A stretch of 62,070 nucleotides of DNA from Chara braunii (Eukaryota > Streptophyta > Charophyceae > Charales > Characeae), in NCBI GenBank assembly GCA_003427395.1, contig BFEA01000143.1:1295522-1357591 (forward strand), written 5' to 3'. Below the pieces are notes generated by a model. The model searched no databases, had not been told where the DNA came from, and was given only the letters and a program-made list of their open reading frames with translations. Each line of letters begins with the position of its first letter. The stretch's first letter is position 1. The position numbers and the translations under genes are program-made. This document shows, one piece after another, positions 1-11,293 of this stretch.

Positions 1-452
1 ACTTGTTAACTCTAATGTCAATGTCGACACTCTCTCGCCACACCAACACTGCATCCAATGTTGTTCTTCTCGATTGGCGCTCACCGCCCTGCGTATCCTA
101 CTCAATATGTGCAACACGAGTCATTTTCAGCCGAAGCCCAATGTACATGACGACGTCGACAATGCACACTGCCAGCATACACCAGGTACGTGTCTCTTCT
201 CCCCTCTGCCTCACCCTTGTCTCCCCACAGTGTGCATCCCTGACACCCGAAGACCACCGTCACCATCATCGGCAATGCCCCCCAGCAGCCTGGCCATGGC
301 CGCTGTTTGCCCGCTGCCACCGCAGCACCCCTCTTCACCTCTTGGGCCCGCATGCGCACACTGGTCAGTGCATGCGCAGCATGCTCTCCACGCGACAATG
401 CAACAGTGTGGACGCAATGCCTGCACTGGCCAGAATGTGTCCTGGCATGGGT

Positions 453-597
453 GCTCACTTTCCTTTATGGAAAGTGAGCCCTGCTTCTGGCTGGGCTGGG
501 CCTCGCGTGCAGGGGCCCAATAGCTTGATGTTGGATCGAAGTATCTGCACCCAGGCCCATTCAGACAGTTGCCTGGGGCAGCAGTGAGGCTGCCCCA
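453..597. other. two strong stem-loops
   Basis: Bases 453-463 (GCTCACTTTCC) pair perfectly with 469-479 round a 5-nt loop (11 bp). Bases 574-582 (TGGGGCAGC) pair perfectly with 589-597 round a 6-nt loop (9 bp). Both lie in the LTR-like region; no function is known. Confidence 0.75.
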
Positions 598-900
598 ACT
601 GTGCGATGTGGCTGCTGCATTCTCATTGGCCTTCGGGACTCTAGTCACGTTGTTGCCCGTTTCTCATTGGCCAAGAGGCCAGCTCCCATGTCTGGCCTGG
701 AAGAGCCTAGAAAGCTCATGGAAGTTTCAGACGCTGGCGAGCAGGGTGTAGATAACCAACTGGCGCGTGGTAACGGTCTGGCACCCAATAATGCAGAAAT
801 GGGCAAAAGTGAGGGCCCCTTGTTGAATTCAGGACGCTTTCACTTCGGGCGGGCATCGTACTTGCTGGGGCCCCATTAGGCAGTGGCAGGTCGCGGCCAA

Positions 901-960
901 GCGGCCTATGTGAGGGCTAAGCGGCCTATGTGAGGACTAAGCGGCCTATGTGAGGGCTCA
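901..960. repeat. 20-bp tandem repeat, three units
   Basis: The unit gcggcctatgtgagggctaa is present three times head to tail with single-base changes, near the start of the minus-strand LTR-like region. Confidence 0.85.
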
Positions 961-974
961 TTCCTCGCATTCCA

Positions 975-986
975 TCCCCCTGTGCT
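975..986 (-). promoter_or_regulatory. polypurine-tract-like site
   Basis: On the minus strand AGCACAGGGGGA lies just 3' of the integrase reading and directly before the proposed LTR start. This is where the plus-strand primer of reverse transcription is expected. Called on position and composition only. Confidence 0.45.
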
Positions 987-1816
987 TTGAAGGTCCGCTG
1001 AGATGCTTCTATGGAGGTGCTTTCCCCTTTAACTTCCATTCATACTCCGCAACGACCTGAGGTGTTGTCTTAGTCAGTTCCTCCTACGTGAACCAACGGT
1101 CTTCATTTGGATCCGTGTGATGCCTGCATCTGACCCGGTACTCCCGTGCTGGTTTTGATGGTCTTCCTCTGCCAACTGGCTTAGGAACGGGCAGATCTCG
1201 ACGATCCACAATGTCGTCAATGTCCATGTGGCCATCCATGGTTGGGGGTGGCATTGATCTCCTCAATGGGAATTTGTCAGTCTCAGCAACAAGTGCAAGC
1301 TTGGAAGCATGAAACATAGGGTAATTGCGCAGGTGACCAAGGATTCTAATCACATAGGAGGGTCCATCTGGATCACTACCCACAATATCTAAGACTTTCC
1401 AAGCACCAAAATACGGAGGCATTAGTTTTTTAGAGATGCCGAACTCTTGTTCTAACTCACTAGCCTTAGCCCAGACTCGTTCTCCTACCTGAAATGTGGA
1501 TTGTCGTCTGTCTGTTCTTGGAGGCAATCATAGCCTCTTAGGATTGTCTTATGTACTCGACAGCCTGCTGCAACAGCTTCTCATACTATACACCAAATTC
1601 AATGGTTCCAGGAGTTGCAGATGGTCTGTTTTCAGGATGGAGAAAGTCTAATGCTGATCTAGGCTTCCAACCCAATTGCAGCTCACTCGGAGAGACACCA
1701 CTGGTGCTGTGAACTGCGTTATTGTATAGGCTGGCGATGAGAGGTAGTTTTTCATCCCTGTCATCCTGGCTGGGCTTGATGTAATGTAGCAGCAGGCGCT
1801 TTACCACGCGGTTCAT
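987..1816 (-). pseudogene. Ty3/Gypsy integrase C-terminal region (remnant)
   Basis: Two minus-strand frames (1,586-1,816 and 1,084-1,527) read as the end of a Gypsy integrase. The first has the region after the catalytic core (VHSTSGVSPSELQLGWKPRS). The second starts with the QVGERVWAKAS block, runs through a GAWKVLDIVG / GPSYVIRI beta-rich domain and a YPMFHASKLALVAE stretch, and ends in a chromodomain-like tail (EYRVRCRHHTDPNEDRWFT). A stop and a frame change separate them. Integrase joins cDNA to the host genome and the tail often guides chromatin targeting. Family assignment is secure; this copy is not translatable as one protein. Confidence 0.85.
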
Positions 1817-2316
1817 CTGCTTTGCTTGGCCATTGGCCGGGATGATTCCTTGGAGTCATTTGGAGTTGGCTGTTCATCTGCTTAGCTGCTTTCTTCCACA
1901 TTTCCCTGGTAAAACAAGCATCTCGATCTCTAACAGCAGTCCAAAATCCCGCACCCAGTCATCCATGAATAACTCGATGTTGTCTCAGGCATGGGAACTA
2001 GTCTAGCATACTTGGTGAAGCGGTCTGCAATGACAAAAATATGTCTCTTGCCGCTCTTGCTGGTCGCGAGGGTATCCATGAAGTCCATGGAAACACTAGG
2101 CAAGGGCTTCATCAACCCAAGCGGTGCTCGAGTTCTCGGCTTGTCCCGTTGACAAACTTGACAAGCTTGTACGTATCGCTTCGCATCGTCAAGCATAGAC
2201 GACCACCAAAAATGTTGTACCAGATTTGCACAAGTCTTTTTGTGAACGAAATGTCCTGTCGCATGATGACATTCTCCTAAAAATAAACTACGTAATGACT
2301 CACTTGGCGCACACAC
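1817..2316 (-). pseudogene. Ty3/Gypsy integrase zinc-binding and catalytic core (remnant)
   Basis: The frame 1,930-2,316 carries an HHCC-type zinc-binding region (HHATGHFVHKKT ... CQVCQRDKP) and the first catalytic aspartate in VSMDFMDTL. Further on, in a shifted frame, RDRDACFTREMW carries the second aspartate. The third acidic position should be Glu in the GQAEQ-type motif but reads GQAKQMNR at about 1,812-1,835, a Glu-to-Lys change that should abolish the DDE triad. At least one frameshift lies near 1,930. This is the central part of the same polyprotein as its neighbours. Confidence 0.85.
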
Positions 2317-2990
2317 AATCTTTCAAACCGTGCCTTCTCAAGAAAGAGTGACCCATCTACCATCACAAACTCGTCAGATGTGGCCTTGTCTCTGGCCTCA
2401 AGCTTGTGTTTGATGTCCATCATGATGAGGGCTTCCATGTAGGTGTCCGCCAATGATCGAGTCAGCTCATCAGATAGGCCAAACTCAATAATCAGCGCAC
2501 CTAGGTAATCCGCCCTTCGAGAAAGTGCGTCAACAACTTTATTATACTCTCCCTTCACATAGTCAAACTTGTAGTCATATTGATCTATGACTTCAATCCA
2601 ACGTTTGAGTGTGTCGGATAGAACAAGTTGCGTCTTAATCCACTTGAGAGTCTGATGGTCGGTCCTCAAAAAAAAAAACTCTCCAAAAGATAGTGACTCC
2701 AATTGATTAGAGCTTTGTACAGCACATAGAGTTCCCTCTCATAGGTGGACTTCGTTAATTTCTTCAATGGCATCTTCTTACTTATGTACTAGACCGGCCT
2801 CAACTTCTTCCCTTGCTATTGAGCCATAAGTGCGCCAATGTCGTATTGGCTTGCATAAGTGGTTACAATAAACGGCTTCTCAGGATCATGGATCGTGAGA
2901 ACTTCATGATGCATGAGAGCATACTTAATTGCTTGAAGGCTCTCTCACATTCGCTGGTTTATTCCCATGGCGTGTCAAGGCGAGTTACGT
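2277..2990 (-). pseudogene. Ty3/Gypsy RNase H region (remnant)
   Basis: The frame 2,277-2,702 holds the RNase H C-terminal half: FLRTDHQTLKWI with the catalytic Asp, then VDALSRRADYLGAL, the usual link to integrase. Upstream, broken frames encode the beginning of the domain (an HDPEKPFIV-type block near 2,890). An A/T homopolymer at about 2,669-2,678 (minus-strand poly-T) lies inside the TDH region and is a likely indel site. RNase H removes the RNA template during cDNA synthesis. The domain order RT, RNase H, integrase places the element in Ty3/Gypsy. Confidence 0.8.
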
Positions 2991-3600
2991 CTGCCAAAGG
3001 GGGCTACCGTACTATAATTCTTCACAAAATCGCGGTTGTAGCCCATCATCGCTAAGGACTGGACCTCGGTCACAGACCGAGGTCGTGGCCAATCACGAAT
3101 GCTAGCCACCTTCGCATCTTCCGACCTAATTTCTTCAGCGGATACCTCATAGCCTAGTTCCTTCCGACCTAATTCCTTCCACGAATACCTCATACTCCGG
3201 CCTAATTCCTTTCGGCCAATCACAACCGAACTCGCATTTCTAAGTTTATATTTACAAAAGATTTTAATTTCACAATTACTAAGTCACCGGTTACTCAAAA
3301 TCATGGCTATTCTGTTGAGTTTTCCTGTTTTACAATTGTTATATCATTGTCAATATTCAACAGTCAATTGTTTGACTATAATAATAGGCAGGAGTCCAAG
3401 CACAAGATCAACGTGTTGTGCATGCTCCTCAATAGGCTTACTAAAGATAAGTATATCGTGGAGGTACAAGACGAATATTCATGACATGCTGGAATATACC
3501 CAACACATTGCAAAGACCAAAAGGCATCACCACAAACTCGTAACAGACCATACCTGGTCTGAAAACCATTTTTTTTTTAATCCTCTGGTCTCATGGTAAT
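2975..3600 (-). pseudogene. Ty3/Gypsy reverse transcriptase fragment (remnant)
   Basis: The frame 2,975-3,223 has the RT connection region (LGYEVSAEEI ... VASIRDWPRPRSVTEVQS). Farther upstream on the minus strand the palm can be read across frames: FVVMPFGLCNVLG near 3,510-3,560, then a YLHDILIF block near 3,440-3,465. The usual YLDD catalytic box reads YLHD here, so one metal-binding Asp is lost. The N-terminal RT, protease and gag are missing; homology stops near 3,600. Confidence 0.75.
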
Positions 3601-6280
3601 CTGATGGTCGCCAGATTTTAAGCCAAATGTTTGGCGTACACACATGTGATTGGTTGCTTTGTTAACCAAGCAGATTAATTAATAGTTTTTTATTTTATTT
3701 CTTTGTTTTTTTATGTTTTTGCTTGTGTTTTGTTTAGGTTTTTCGGTTAAAGAAGTCTGGGAGAAGGTTATTAGTTTATTAATTGGGGAGAGTTATTATT
3801 GAGCCACCGTAGAACCTTGTAAGGTCCACTTGTGAATGGTTGGTAGTTCGTACGGGTGCATGAGTATTTTGTATGCGATGCCAAGTAATCTGTGTCTTTG
3901 GAATCTGTTTTGTTTTAGTGCACAAATGGTTCGTTTTATTTCCTTTGCTGCATGTTCGGGTTCTGATTCGATTGTCATAATGATGTATATATACATGTTT
4001 TATAGAAAGAATATTTGTGACTCAAAAAAATTATGAGATCGTATCTAAGCGTATACGTGATAATAATAACAATTTTTGCGGGATCTTATAATTTTTTTCA
4101 TAGGATGGCACCATGTGAAGAGTGAGAATCTATTATAATAGAGTGTTCAGTGGTCAATGCGTACGTGGCACCAAGCGTGGAGGGAAAAAAAGTAAGATAA
4201 GGGGGGCATATCCAATTGAGATAACCGATTTGTCGAAAACGTGGACTCAAATCTATTGCAGACATGACGAAACAGTCTTATTGTGCCTGACCATTTTTGT
4301 GTAGCATGTCATCCACAAGGGGCGATCCTAGGAAATAGTTTTTGCGCTTATATTATCTTATTCGTATAAAGAGCTTGTTATTAGTGCAGCGCAAGTTAGG
4401 TAGGCAAGCAAAGATATTGTTTTGAAAATATTAGACCAAAAAACAGGGAAATAATGTTGATTCCATAAAGGAATAATCACGCTTATCAAAAGAAACGACA
4501 GGGAAATGATGTCAATTATGTCATAACCTATCTGCTAATAAGAAAACGAGCTCAGATAATTAGACCGAAGTTAACAACTTATGGCTCCTTATTAGCGGAG
4601 GACGAAACTTCTAAAATAGGATAAGAAGGCAGAATCCATCGTTGTAGTATAGATTTTAAAAAAAAATAGCTCCACCAAGGCGTTAGAAAGAGCGAGTATC
4701 AACAGAGAGTCATGGATTTGTATTCCATATCTTATAGGATGGCAATAATGTTTTTACAAATCTTAATCGACCTATCAACAAAATCATTAGTCAGATTGCA
4801 GGAAAGTAATTACTAAATTTCAGTCTTGGGGTTATTGATATGTTTTTGAAGAAAAACAGATGCACAGGTGGGTAGAAAAATTATAAAAGGTGTTAATTTA
4901 AGGAGATTATACCTTACCTATCTCTTTTGTTTTGAAATTCTTGTGTACGTCGTTAGAGGGCAATTCATATACGTGAGTATGTTCTCCATGTTGCATGTCT
5001 TTTGTCGGTAAAGAGTAATGTAGGATCAACATTCAGATATCAATATCATCGGAATGTAATTGTTAGAATAGGCTTTCTTACTTCTAGCGAATCACTATAA
5101 TGTAGTTCGAAGAAGTCGGGCAGCTCAGTTGGACAGCGATCGAAGGGAGAATGAGATCATCTTATCATTAGGTATACTCATAGCAAAGATTGTCGGTTAT
5201 AGCGAGGAACAAACTTTTATGGTGTTTTGCTTAGTAATAGTACCGATCATCGCGTCCTGACATTTTCATGAAAAACCATTGAAGGGATCAGACGATCTTA
5301 TGCGCAAATCTTGAATAACTTGTTGTGTAATGACCAATACGTTGATTTGCATAAAATCTAGTTCTTGAGGAGATCTGGTGACTCTATGCGTATCGGTAAC
5401 ATTAATCATAGCATTAGTGTCTTACATAATTATAACAATAATAAAAAAATAATAATAACAAAAAAATAATAAAAAAATAACAAAAGGAACCGTTCATAAC
5501 ATCATGCAGTAGATGAGAAGTAGGGCAGTTGTGTATAGTCAGTTGAGAATTATCCTACATATCACGTGGAGTATAGGTCATATTCCGATGAGGGATATAC
5601 AACAGGTTTTTTTGTATGTACTACGTAAATTATCCCATAGCGTTCAGGGATTTGGGTTATAAGTATAGCATCTCCTAGGTGGGATTGTAAAGGCTTAATG
5701 AAAGACAAAATTAGGGGACCAAACTCCGGTGATTAGCCACCATTAACATGTAACTTGATGTAAGACATGCAGCGGTGAATATGAAAAAAAATCATGTCGT
5801 AAGGTGTAGTGGTGCGTCATTTCTTAACAAGGTTGATTATCCAGGATTTTCTACAGATGGAGGACATAAGTGTAACCATTCGAATTTGGATTGCAAAGAT
5901 AAACTGAGTGGCAAATTTAGAGAATCGGTCGTCATCATCAGAAAGCCAGAGTATACAGGACGGGTGATTATCGCCCAAGATGTTAAAATTCGGCCGTGTT
6001 TGAATTTGCAGAGTGCTATGGATATATACTGCTAGTAGCATATTTACAAGACGATTTTGTAGGTGAATATATTAAGGCTGTTTAGCAATCATGTGTCCAG
6101 TCAGAGATGCGGCTAGTGAAGCAAGTATGCGGGATAAATGAGTATATCATGGTTTTCAATTCTTTAGTTATCTGTAGCAGTAGTATGAACTTATATGTAG
6201 TAATTTGTATGTATCAGAGCGGAGTCATTCGTGTTGTGTATATGCAGGGTGAAAGGGCGGGGAAGGGGGATGGGGGAGGG
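3601..6280. other. AT-rich stretch without recognisable gene
   Basis: About 2.7 kb, clearly AT-richer than the Gypsy remnant to its left. Only short open frames occur, for example a minus frame at 3,796-3,996 and overlapping plus and minus frames at 5,775-6,041, and none shows a motif I know. AT-only runs lie at 5,430-5,480. It could be old transposon sequence past recognition. Confidence 0.6.
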
Positions 6281-6282
6281 GT

Positions 6283-6530
6283 TGGGGGTGAGGTACTGTT
6301 AGTATGTTGTCCTGTACATGGGTAAGGATCACAAAAGATCACTTACGTATCAGCAGGGGAATCGACCCCAACTTAGCAACAGGATATAATATCCGGAAGT
6401 GTGTGTAGTGGGTGTGTAGAACACGGCTTCCCCATATACAATGGGGAACCAGAGCATGCATCTATCCAATCGTAAAATAGTGCAAGTTAGCAGCAGGCAT
6501 AACACAACATGGGTTGAGAGACGAAGAATT
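6283..6530. repeat. single diverged copy of the 259-bp hairpin repeat
   Basis: Shares, in order, the landmarks of the tandem pair at 15,812-16,325: ttagtatgttgt, a caggggaatcgacccc inverted repeat, acaggataatat, gtgggtgtgtagaacacgg, a ccccat...atgggg hairpin, and the gcaggcataacacaacat tail. A G-rich tract (6,247-6,292) precedes it. Probably a dispersed non-autonomous element. Confidence 0.7.
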
Positions 6531-7288
6531 TTGATTATGTCATCAACTCCATAACAGGAGAATGCATGTTAGTTTTGAAGGATTAATCAAGAGGGGTGCA
6601 CATTAGAGGTGAGGCTGATGTTAGAGATGGTTGTTGAAGATAGGCATAGGGGGGGTGCACGCCGTGAAGCGCGTTTTTCGCTGCTTAGCACCCATAGCAG
6701 CTCATCAGAGGGACAACCTCTAGCTCCCGTCAGGGGGTTCTATGTGAGTGTTAGTAGTAATGAAAGGGTTCGAGGCGGGAGGGAGACGATAGGTCTTTTG
6801 TGCCTTAGGCAGACACAAGGTGGTAAGAGTATGTAGAACCATACCTGAGTGCGAAGCACTTGTGCGGAGGACGACGTGTCTTCGATGGTTGCCATCGGGT
6901 CCTCTAGAGATCAGTTGCCACATGTCATTGTTCGTAGCACCGAGGACGCGCCCTCCATTGCACAGTTAGAAATGCACGTCTACTCAGGAATGTGTCTGGT
7001 ACAACAAATGGGCAGGACCACGCTATTGGGAGAGCGTTACGTGCTTTGCAGAGTGCGAGCAGGGATTCGGTTAGAGGAATACCAATGCAGCCTGAAGCAC
7101 GAATATGCATAGCAGGAAGTGCTTGTAGAGCTGCTAGTGCAAGTAGTATATAAGGTCGAGTTCCCGACGAAAATGTATATAGGAGATGCCGGGTAGCCAG
7201 GCAGCGTTCATGCAAAAGGTAGATCGTGTATTTCATAAATAGAAGGGGGAGCGTAGCGTATATTTGTGTTGGAGAGGGATGCATTCGT

Positions 7289-7334
7289 TATGGTCATGGG
7301 TATGGTCATGGGTATGGTCATGGGTATGGTAGCG
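7289..7334. repeat. 12-bp tandem repeat
   Basis: The unit tatggtcatggg is repeated three to four times without a break. Confidence 0.85.
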
Positions 7335-7492
7335 TATGTTTTTTTAGGGAATGGTTCTGTATGTAGCTTTGTTTTAGTAGGAGGGGGGTTTTGTGAGTAA
7401 TCTTGTCTCGCTCATGCAGTGTAGCCATGTTTTTTTAGAAAGGAAGGAAGTCAGCGGTGGTACGAGGGGTCTTATGTTGTCATGTCATTTAG

Positions 7493-7812
7493 TTTAGTTT
7501 GTCCTATGTAACATTGGTTTGTAGGCTGTGGCATGTGTTCTCAGATTGTAGGACAATGACGTGTGGTCACATGTTTTTGGCGTTATTTGATGGTTGTCGT
7601 ATCGAAGAAATGTTGGGGATAATTCTGTTTGGATGCGTCGTTTCCGAGTTTATTTTGTCCTATGTTGCCGTGATTTGCAGATTATCGTGTGCGCTCTCAG
7701 ATCGTAGGATAGGGACATGTGTGAACATATGTTTTTGGCGGTATTTGTGTGTGATTTGAAGGTTGTCGTATTAAAAAATGGCGGTGAGAACTTTGTTTGG
7801 ATGCATTGTTTC
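7493..7812. repeat. diverged tandem duplication of about 160 bp
   Basis: The first half starts tttgtcctatgtaacattgg and the second tttgtcctatgttgccgtga near 7,654. They share in order ctcagatcgtaggac/t, catgtttttggcg, gttgtcgtat and tttggatgc. Both frames and flanks are eroded; function unknown. Confidence 0.7.
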
Positions 7813-8760
7813 AGTTTGGTGGGTTGGGTGGCGGCCAGGTGAACGAGACAAGCTCTCAGTATGTTGTATTGGTGTATCAGTTTAAGGATTGTTGTTTTGT
7901 TTATGTATTTAATTTTGTATCTCATAACTTGTTATATTAGGATATATGTCTTTCCATATTATGTAAATATACGACAAAGGTGTTGCTTAAGAATGTGTCT
8001 GGTAGTTCAGTGGAAACACTTCGAATTAGTTTTGTTTAATTATTATTTTTTATGATTTTTTTTTTATTATTTTTTTTTAATTTTTTTTTTACAGTTTTTT
8101 TTTTAATTATTATTTTTATTTTGTAACTAGGCTACCAGTCGGGCTTGTGTCAGTGTCACCCCATTTTCCCGGGCGGCCCGGCCGTGCAAGGATCAGGGGA
8201 GGTCCCAACCTAAAATAAATAAATAAAAAAATCCAAAAACTTCAAAAAAAAAAAAAACTATGTTATGTAGAAAAATAAATTGAGCAACTTTGCCTCAGGG
8301 TTGTATCGAAAATCCTTACCAAATTTAAAACAAAATTTAAAATTAAAAAATAATTTCTATTTTTTATTTTCTTATATCTTTTTGGCCCAGCCGGGCAAGT
8401 GGACTTGGCCCACTCGGGTAGCCTAGTTTTTAAATTATTTTTATTTTTGATTTTTTGTAATTATTTTTTATTTTTATTATTATTATTATTCTTATCCTAC
8501 CCCTTAAGCAGCATTGGCCGCGGGGGGAGGCTAGTGCTCCGCTGCGCGCCGGAATGGGGTTGAAGTTTTGATGCGGGCCGGCGGATGAAGGCGATCAAGG
8601 GAGGGGGGGCTTGCAGAGCGGTGCGCGCACCGAATTGTTCACAGCGCGCCAGAAAATGAGAGAGCGCGCCCATGAGGCCCAGTGGCAGCGGGCGTTAATG
8701 CAAGGGAATATCTCGAAGTGCTTGTCGTCGGATAGCAAAAAAGTGTCGTTTTGTGGCCCG

Positions 8761-8796
8761 CCCCTTTTTTTTTAATTCTGTTTCCTTTTTTTTTTT

Positions 8797-8853
<57 letters not shown>

Positions 8854-8880
8854 TTTTTCTTTTTTTTTTTCATTTTTATT
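8761..8880. repeat. poly-T tract
   Basis: About 115 bases almost entirely T, interrupted by single C bases. Apparent poly-Phe and poly-Lys frames across it are artefacts. A similar shorter T-rich stretch lies at 8,041-8,130. Confidence 0.95.
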
Positions 8881-8939
8881 TTTCGCGATTTCGTTTTGGC
8901 GTTTTCGCGCGGGCAGCGACAAAACAAAAGAGGCGGCAG

Positions 8940-9096
8940 TCACTCACACGCACACCGCCCTCCCACCCATCCACCCACCCGCACGCACACACACACCGCT
9001 GCCCACCCATCCACCCACCCGCATGCACGCACACACACACACACACCGCCCGCCCACCCACATGGATGCACGCATGCAGACACACCCACCCACACC
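8940..9096. repeat. (CA)n / (CCCA)n microsatellite
   Basis: Mixed cacacac and cccacccatccacc units in at least two higher-order copies (8,950-9,000 and 9,003-9,060). Confidence 0.9.
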
Positions 9097-9125
9097 CACA
9101 CTAATATATGTTAGAGTATTAGTAT

Positions 9126-9215
9126 TTCAAGCTTGCTCACAGTGGTTGTGGTCAGGTCGGGGTTTGAACCCCCGCACAGATTTTGAAATACCCAATTGCT
9201 CGATCAGATAACCAC
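9126..9215 (-). other. tRNA-like (SINE head or tRNA relic) sequence
   Basis: On the minus strand a T-arm-like hairpin is visible: CGGGG, a seven-base loop GTTCAAA, CCCCG (plus 9,158-9,174), giving a B-box-like GGTTCAAACCC. Upstream lies an A-box-like GATCGAGCAATTGGG. An acceptor stem cannot be formed and the anticodon arm is poor, so it is not a working tRNA. A tRNA-derived SINE head is the more likely reading; no tail was identified. Confidence 0.35.
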
Positions 9216-9369
9216 TCTCGTGGACTGGGTCCCTGTCTGCTTTTGGGGACTGCTTTCTTTTGAAGTGTATCCGACGTCAGGTTGCTGGCACGTCAGGATG
9301 TGCCTGTGTCCGAACCCTAACGTTGCTGGCACGTCAGGGGTTTACTGTTTTGGTAGTTTTGGTTGCAGG

Positions 9370-9707
9370 CATACTTTCTTAGCGGCCTTGGTGCGGGTTT
9401 ATGTGTTGTGAAGCAAGATCTCGACATAATGTTCATGATTGACTAGCCTTTCTGCCCTTTTATGTGCGGGCATTGCCCGCATCGCCCGCACCGTGGGCGC
9501 TAAGCTAATTATTGTTATTACTAGCTAAGCGCCCGCGGTGAGGGCGGTGCGGGCCACGCCCGCAGAAATAAGAGTAACTGGCTACGAAGTCCGAGTTTAA
9601 TTCACGAAAAAAAGTGACAAAAAAAAAAAAAAGCAAGAGGAAGGGCGAGTAGAGACAGAGATAGACAAAGAAAGAGAAAAAAAAAAGAAAAAGATAGAGA
9701 TATATAT

Positions 9708-9743
<36 letters not shown>

Positions 9744-10195
9744 GAGCAACGAAAGAGCAAAAAATAAACGAACACGGGTATACTTTCTTAGCGGCCTCGG
9801 TGCGGGTTTGTGTGTTGTGAAGCAAGATCTCGGCAGAATGTTCATGATTGATCAGCCTTTCTGCTCTTTTGTGTGCGGGCATTGCCCGCATCGCCCGCAC
9901 CGCAGGCGCTAAGCTAGTTATTATTATTACTAGCTAAGCGTCCGCGTGCGGGCGGTGCGGGCCATGCCTGCAAAAATAAGAGTAACTAGCTACGGAGTCC
10001 GAGTTTAATTCATGAAAAAAAGTGACAAAAAAAAAAAAAGCAAGAGAAAGGGCGAGTAGAGATAAAGATAGACAAAGAAAGAGGAAAAAAAAGAAAAAGA
10101 TAGAGATAGTGAGATAGAGATAGAGAGATAGATAGATAGATAGAAAAAAAATAGATTGATAGAGAGAGAGAGAGAGGAGCAACGAAGAAGAAAAT
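9370..10195. repeat. tandem pair of a 409-bp repeat
   Basis: Unit 1 starts catactttcttagcggcct (9,370) and unit 2 starts tatactttcttagcggcct (9,779). Each unit contains the foldback, an aaaagtgacaaaaaaaaaaa block, and GA/GATA-rich simple sequence. The simple sequence differs in length while the rest stays similar. It is probably a transposon end or foldback element duplicated in tandem. Confidence 0.85.
9465..9563. repeat. long imperfect foldback; second copy at 9,875-9,971
   Basis: Left arm gcgggcattgcccgcatcgc... and the right arm ending ...ggtgcgggccacgcccgc are near-reverse complements over about 45 bases, closing on an AT-rich centre (aattattgttatta). Smaller palindromes sit inside each arm (GCGGGCATTGCCCGC). 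The layout resembles a MITE or foldback transposon; no flanking duplication was identified. Confidence 0.75.
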
Positions 10196-10359
10196 AATAA
10201 AAGAAAACGAACACGAGTATAAAAATAAAAAAAAATTGATATAAAGATTTTTCGTTTAATTTAAGTAAGCAAGTGGCCACAGTATGATCAAGGCACAATT
10301 ATCGCGTAGTGGAATATTGACTTAAACATGCGAAATAATATTTCATGAAAATTATTTAA

Positions 10360-10365
10360 GGTTTT

Positions 10366-10402
<37 letters not shown>
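10360..10402. repeat. (CT)n microsatellite
   Basis: A T-run is followed by about 15 CT units. A related (GA)n run lies at 9,705-9,744. Confidence 0.95.
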
Positions 10403-10403
<1 letters not shown>

Positions 10404-10553
10404 CATACATTTGTCTTTCCGTTCCCATCTCTCTTGTAGGGGCAATTACGTAACTGAAACCGAAGACGACCATCTAAAAATTTGTCGTTTAGGCAACGTC
10501 TGGACAACCGCCCAATCAACATCTTTATCTTCCTATCTCTTTTATAAGACTAA

Positions 10554-11108
10554 TCAACTTCCTTCACTGAAACGATACTCTTGCAACACCTCATGAACAG
10601 AAACTCGTTGCAACACTTTGTGATGATACTCCTCGAAAGTTCTGAATCGAGCATGTCTTTGCCGATTGTAATCGAGATGAATTGCAGCATCCGCACATCT
10701 CCAAGTGTTCATATTCGTATTCAATTTTTCAGGTGCTTCCGCAATATCTTGCACCCTGTGAGAACTGTCAAGATAGGACAGGTGTGCAAGTGTCTTTTTG
10801 GGACCAATAAATNCAACAGAGTCATACATGGTAATGTTAAAATTAGAAGAACTTGGTTGTTCCAATGGTCCTGTATGAACATGCAGATGGTCTTTTGATG
10901 GCGTATGAGCGGGCACAACACAACTGACAGGAGACGAAGTAGTAGTAGTGGCCGGCAAAGCAGAAACAACAACAGAAGTAGTGACAATCGGCGTTGACAT
11001 ATTGGAGGGTGGAGCATAATCCGCATGATGTTGAAAATTTTGAGGAGATGCTGCTTGAAGAGGGAGTCTATGGACTGGAGCGGAATGAGGAGTGAAAGAA
11101 GGAACCAC
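10554..11108 (-). CDS. hypothetical protein downstream of Helitron helicase
   Basis: A 184-codon minus-strand frame with one ambiguous base (10,813). The N-terminal half is rich in Ser, Thr, Pro and Val. The C-terminal half has charged sequence with possible helices (AEAPEKLNTNMNTWRCADAA, then RFRTFEEYHHKVLQRVSVHE). I recognise no domain. It lies 3' of the Helitron helicase on the same strand and may be the last exon or frame of a cargo or auxiliary gene. Reality as a protein is uncertain. Confidence 0.35.
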   Translation of the reverse strand: MVPSFTPHSAPVHRLPLQAASPQNFQHHADYAPPSNMSTPIVTTSVVVSALPATTTTSSPVSCVVPAHTPSKDHLHVHTGPLEQPSSSNFNITMYDSVXFIGPKKTLAHLSYLDSSHRVQDIAEAPEKLNTNMNTWRCADAAIHLDYNRQRHARFRTFEEYHHKVLQRVSVHEVLQEYRFSEGS

Positions 11109-11293
11109 GGGAGGAATCCTTTTAAGAAGCTGCTGTATCCGTGCATATTTGTGAAAGGGTTAGGGAATGGTCCCTTTCGTCGGACAACGTGGCAAATCAA
11201 ATGTCATCCTAGTAATCTCCTCATTAGAGAGAGTCGTGAACTCATCGCTCAAAAGTGATTGCAATATGAAAGAAGCCTCCAAATTCGAAACAT

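Larger units (their letters stand above)
1..974 (-). mobile_element. LTR-like 3' end of minus-strand Gypsy element (truncated by window)
   Basis: On the minus strand the integrase frame is followed by a purine-rich tract and then by sequence starting TGGAATGCGAGG, which suits a 3' LTR running off the left edge. Bases 9-406 are repeated, diverged, at 23,514-23,922, so this is a dispersed repeat. Two strong stem-loops and a 20-bp triplet repeat lie inside. The LTR call is inference: the other terminus and the 5' LTR are not in view. Confidence 0.5.
6531..8760. other. no gene recognised; low-complexity DNA
   Basis: Short frames on both strands (for example 6,849-7,112 plus and 6,925-7,284 minus) overlap each other and lack motifs. 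The stretch also contains the two small repeats listed separately, T-rich runs at 8,041-8,130, and GC-rich patches such as cccgggcggcccgg near 8,170. Confidence 0.6.

Noticed and set aside
8751-9211. Long Phe-, Lys- and His/Thr-rich open frames
   Set aside because: They are translations of poly-T and (CA)n tracts.
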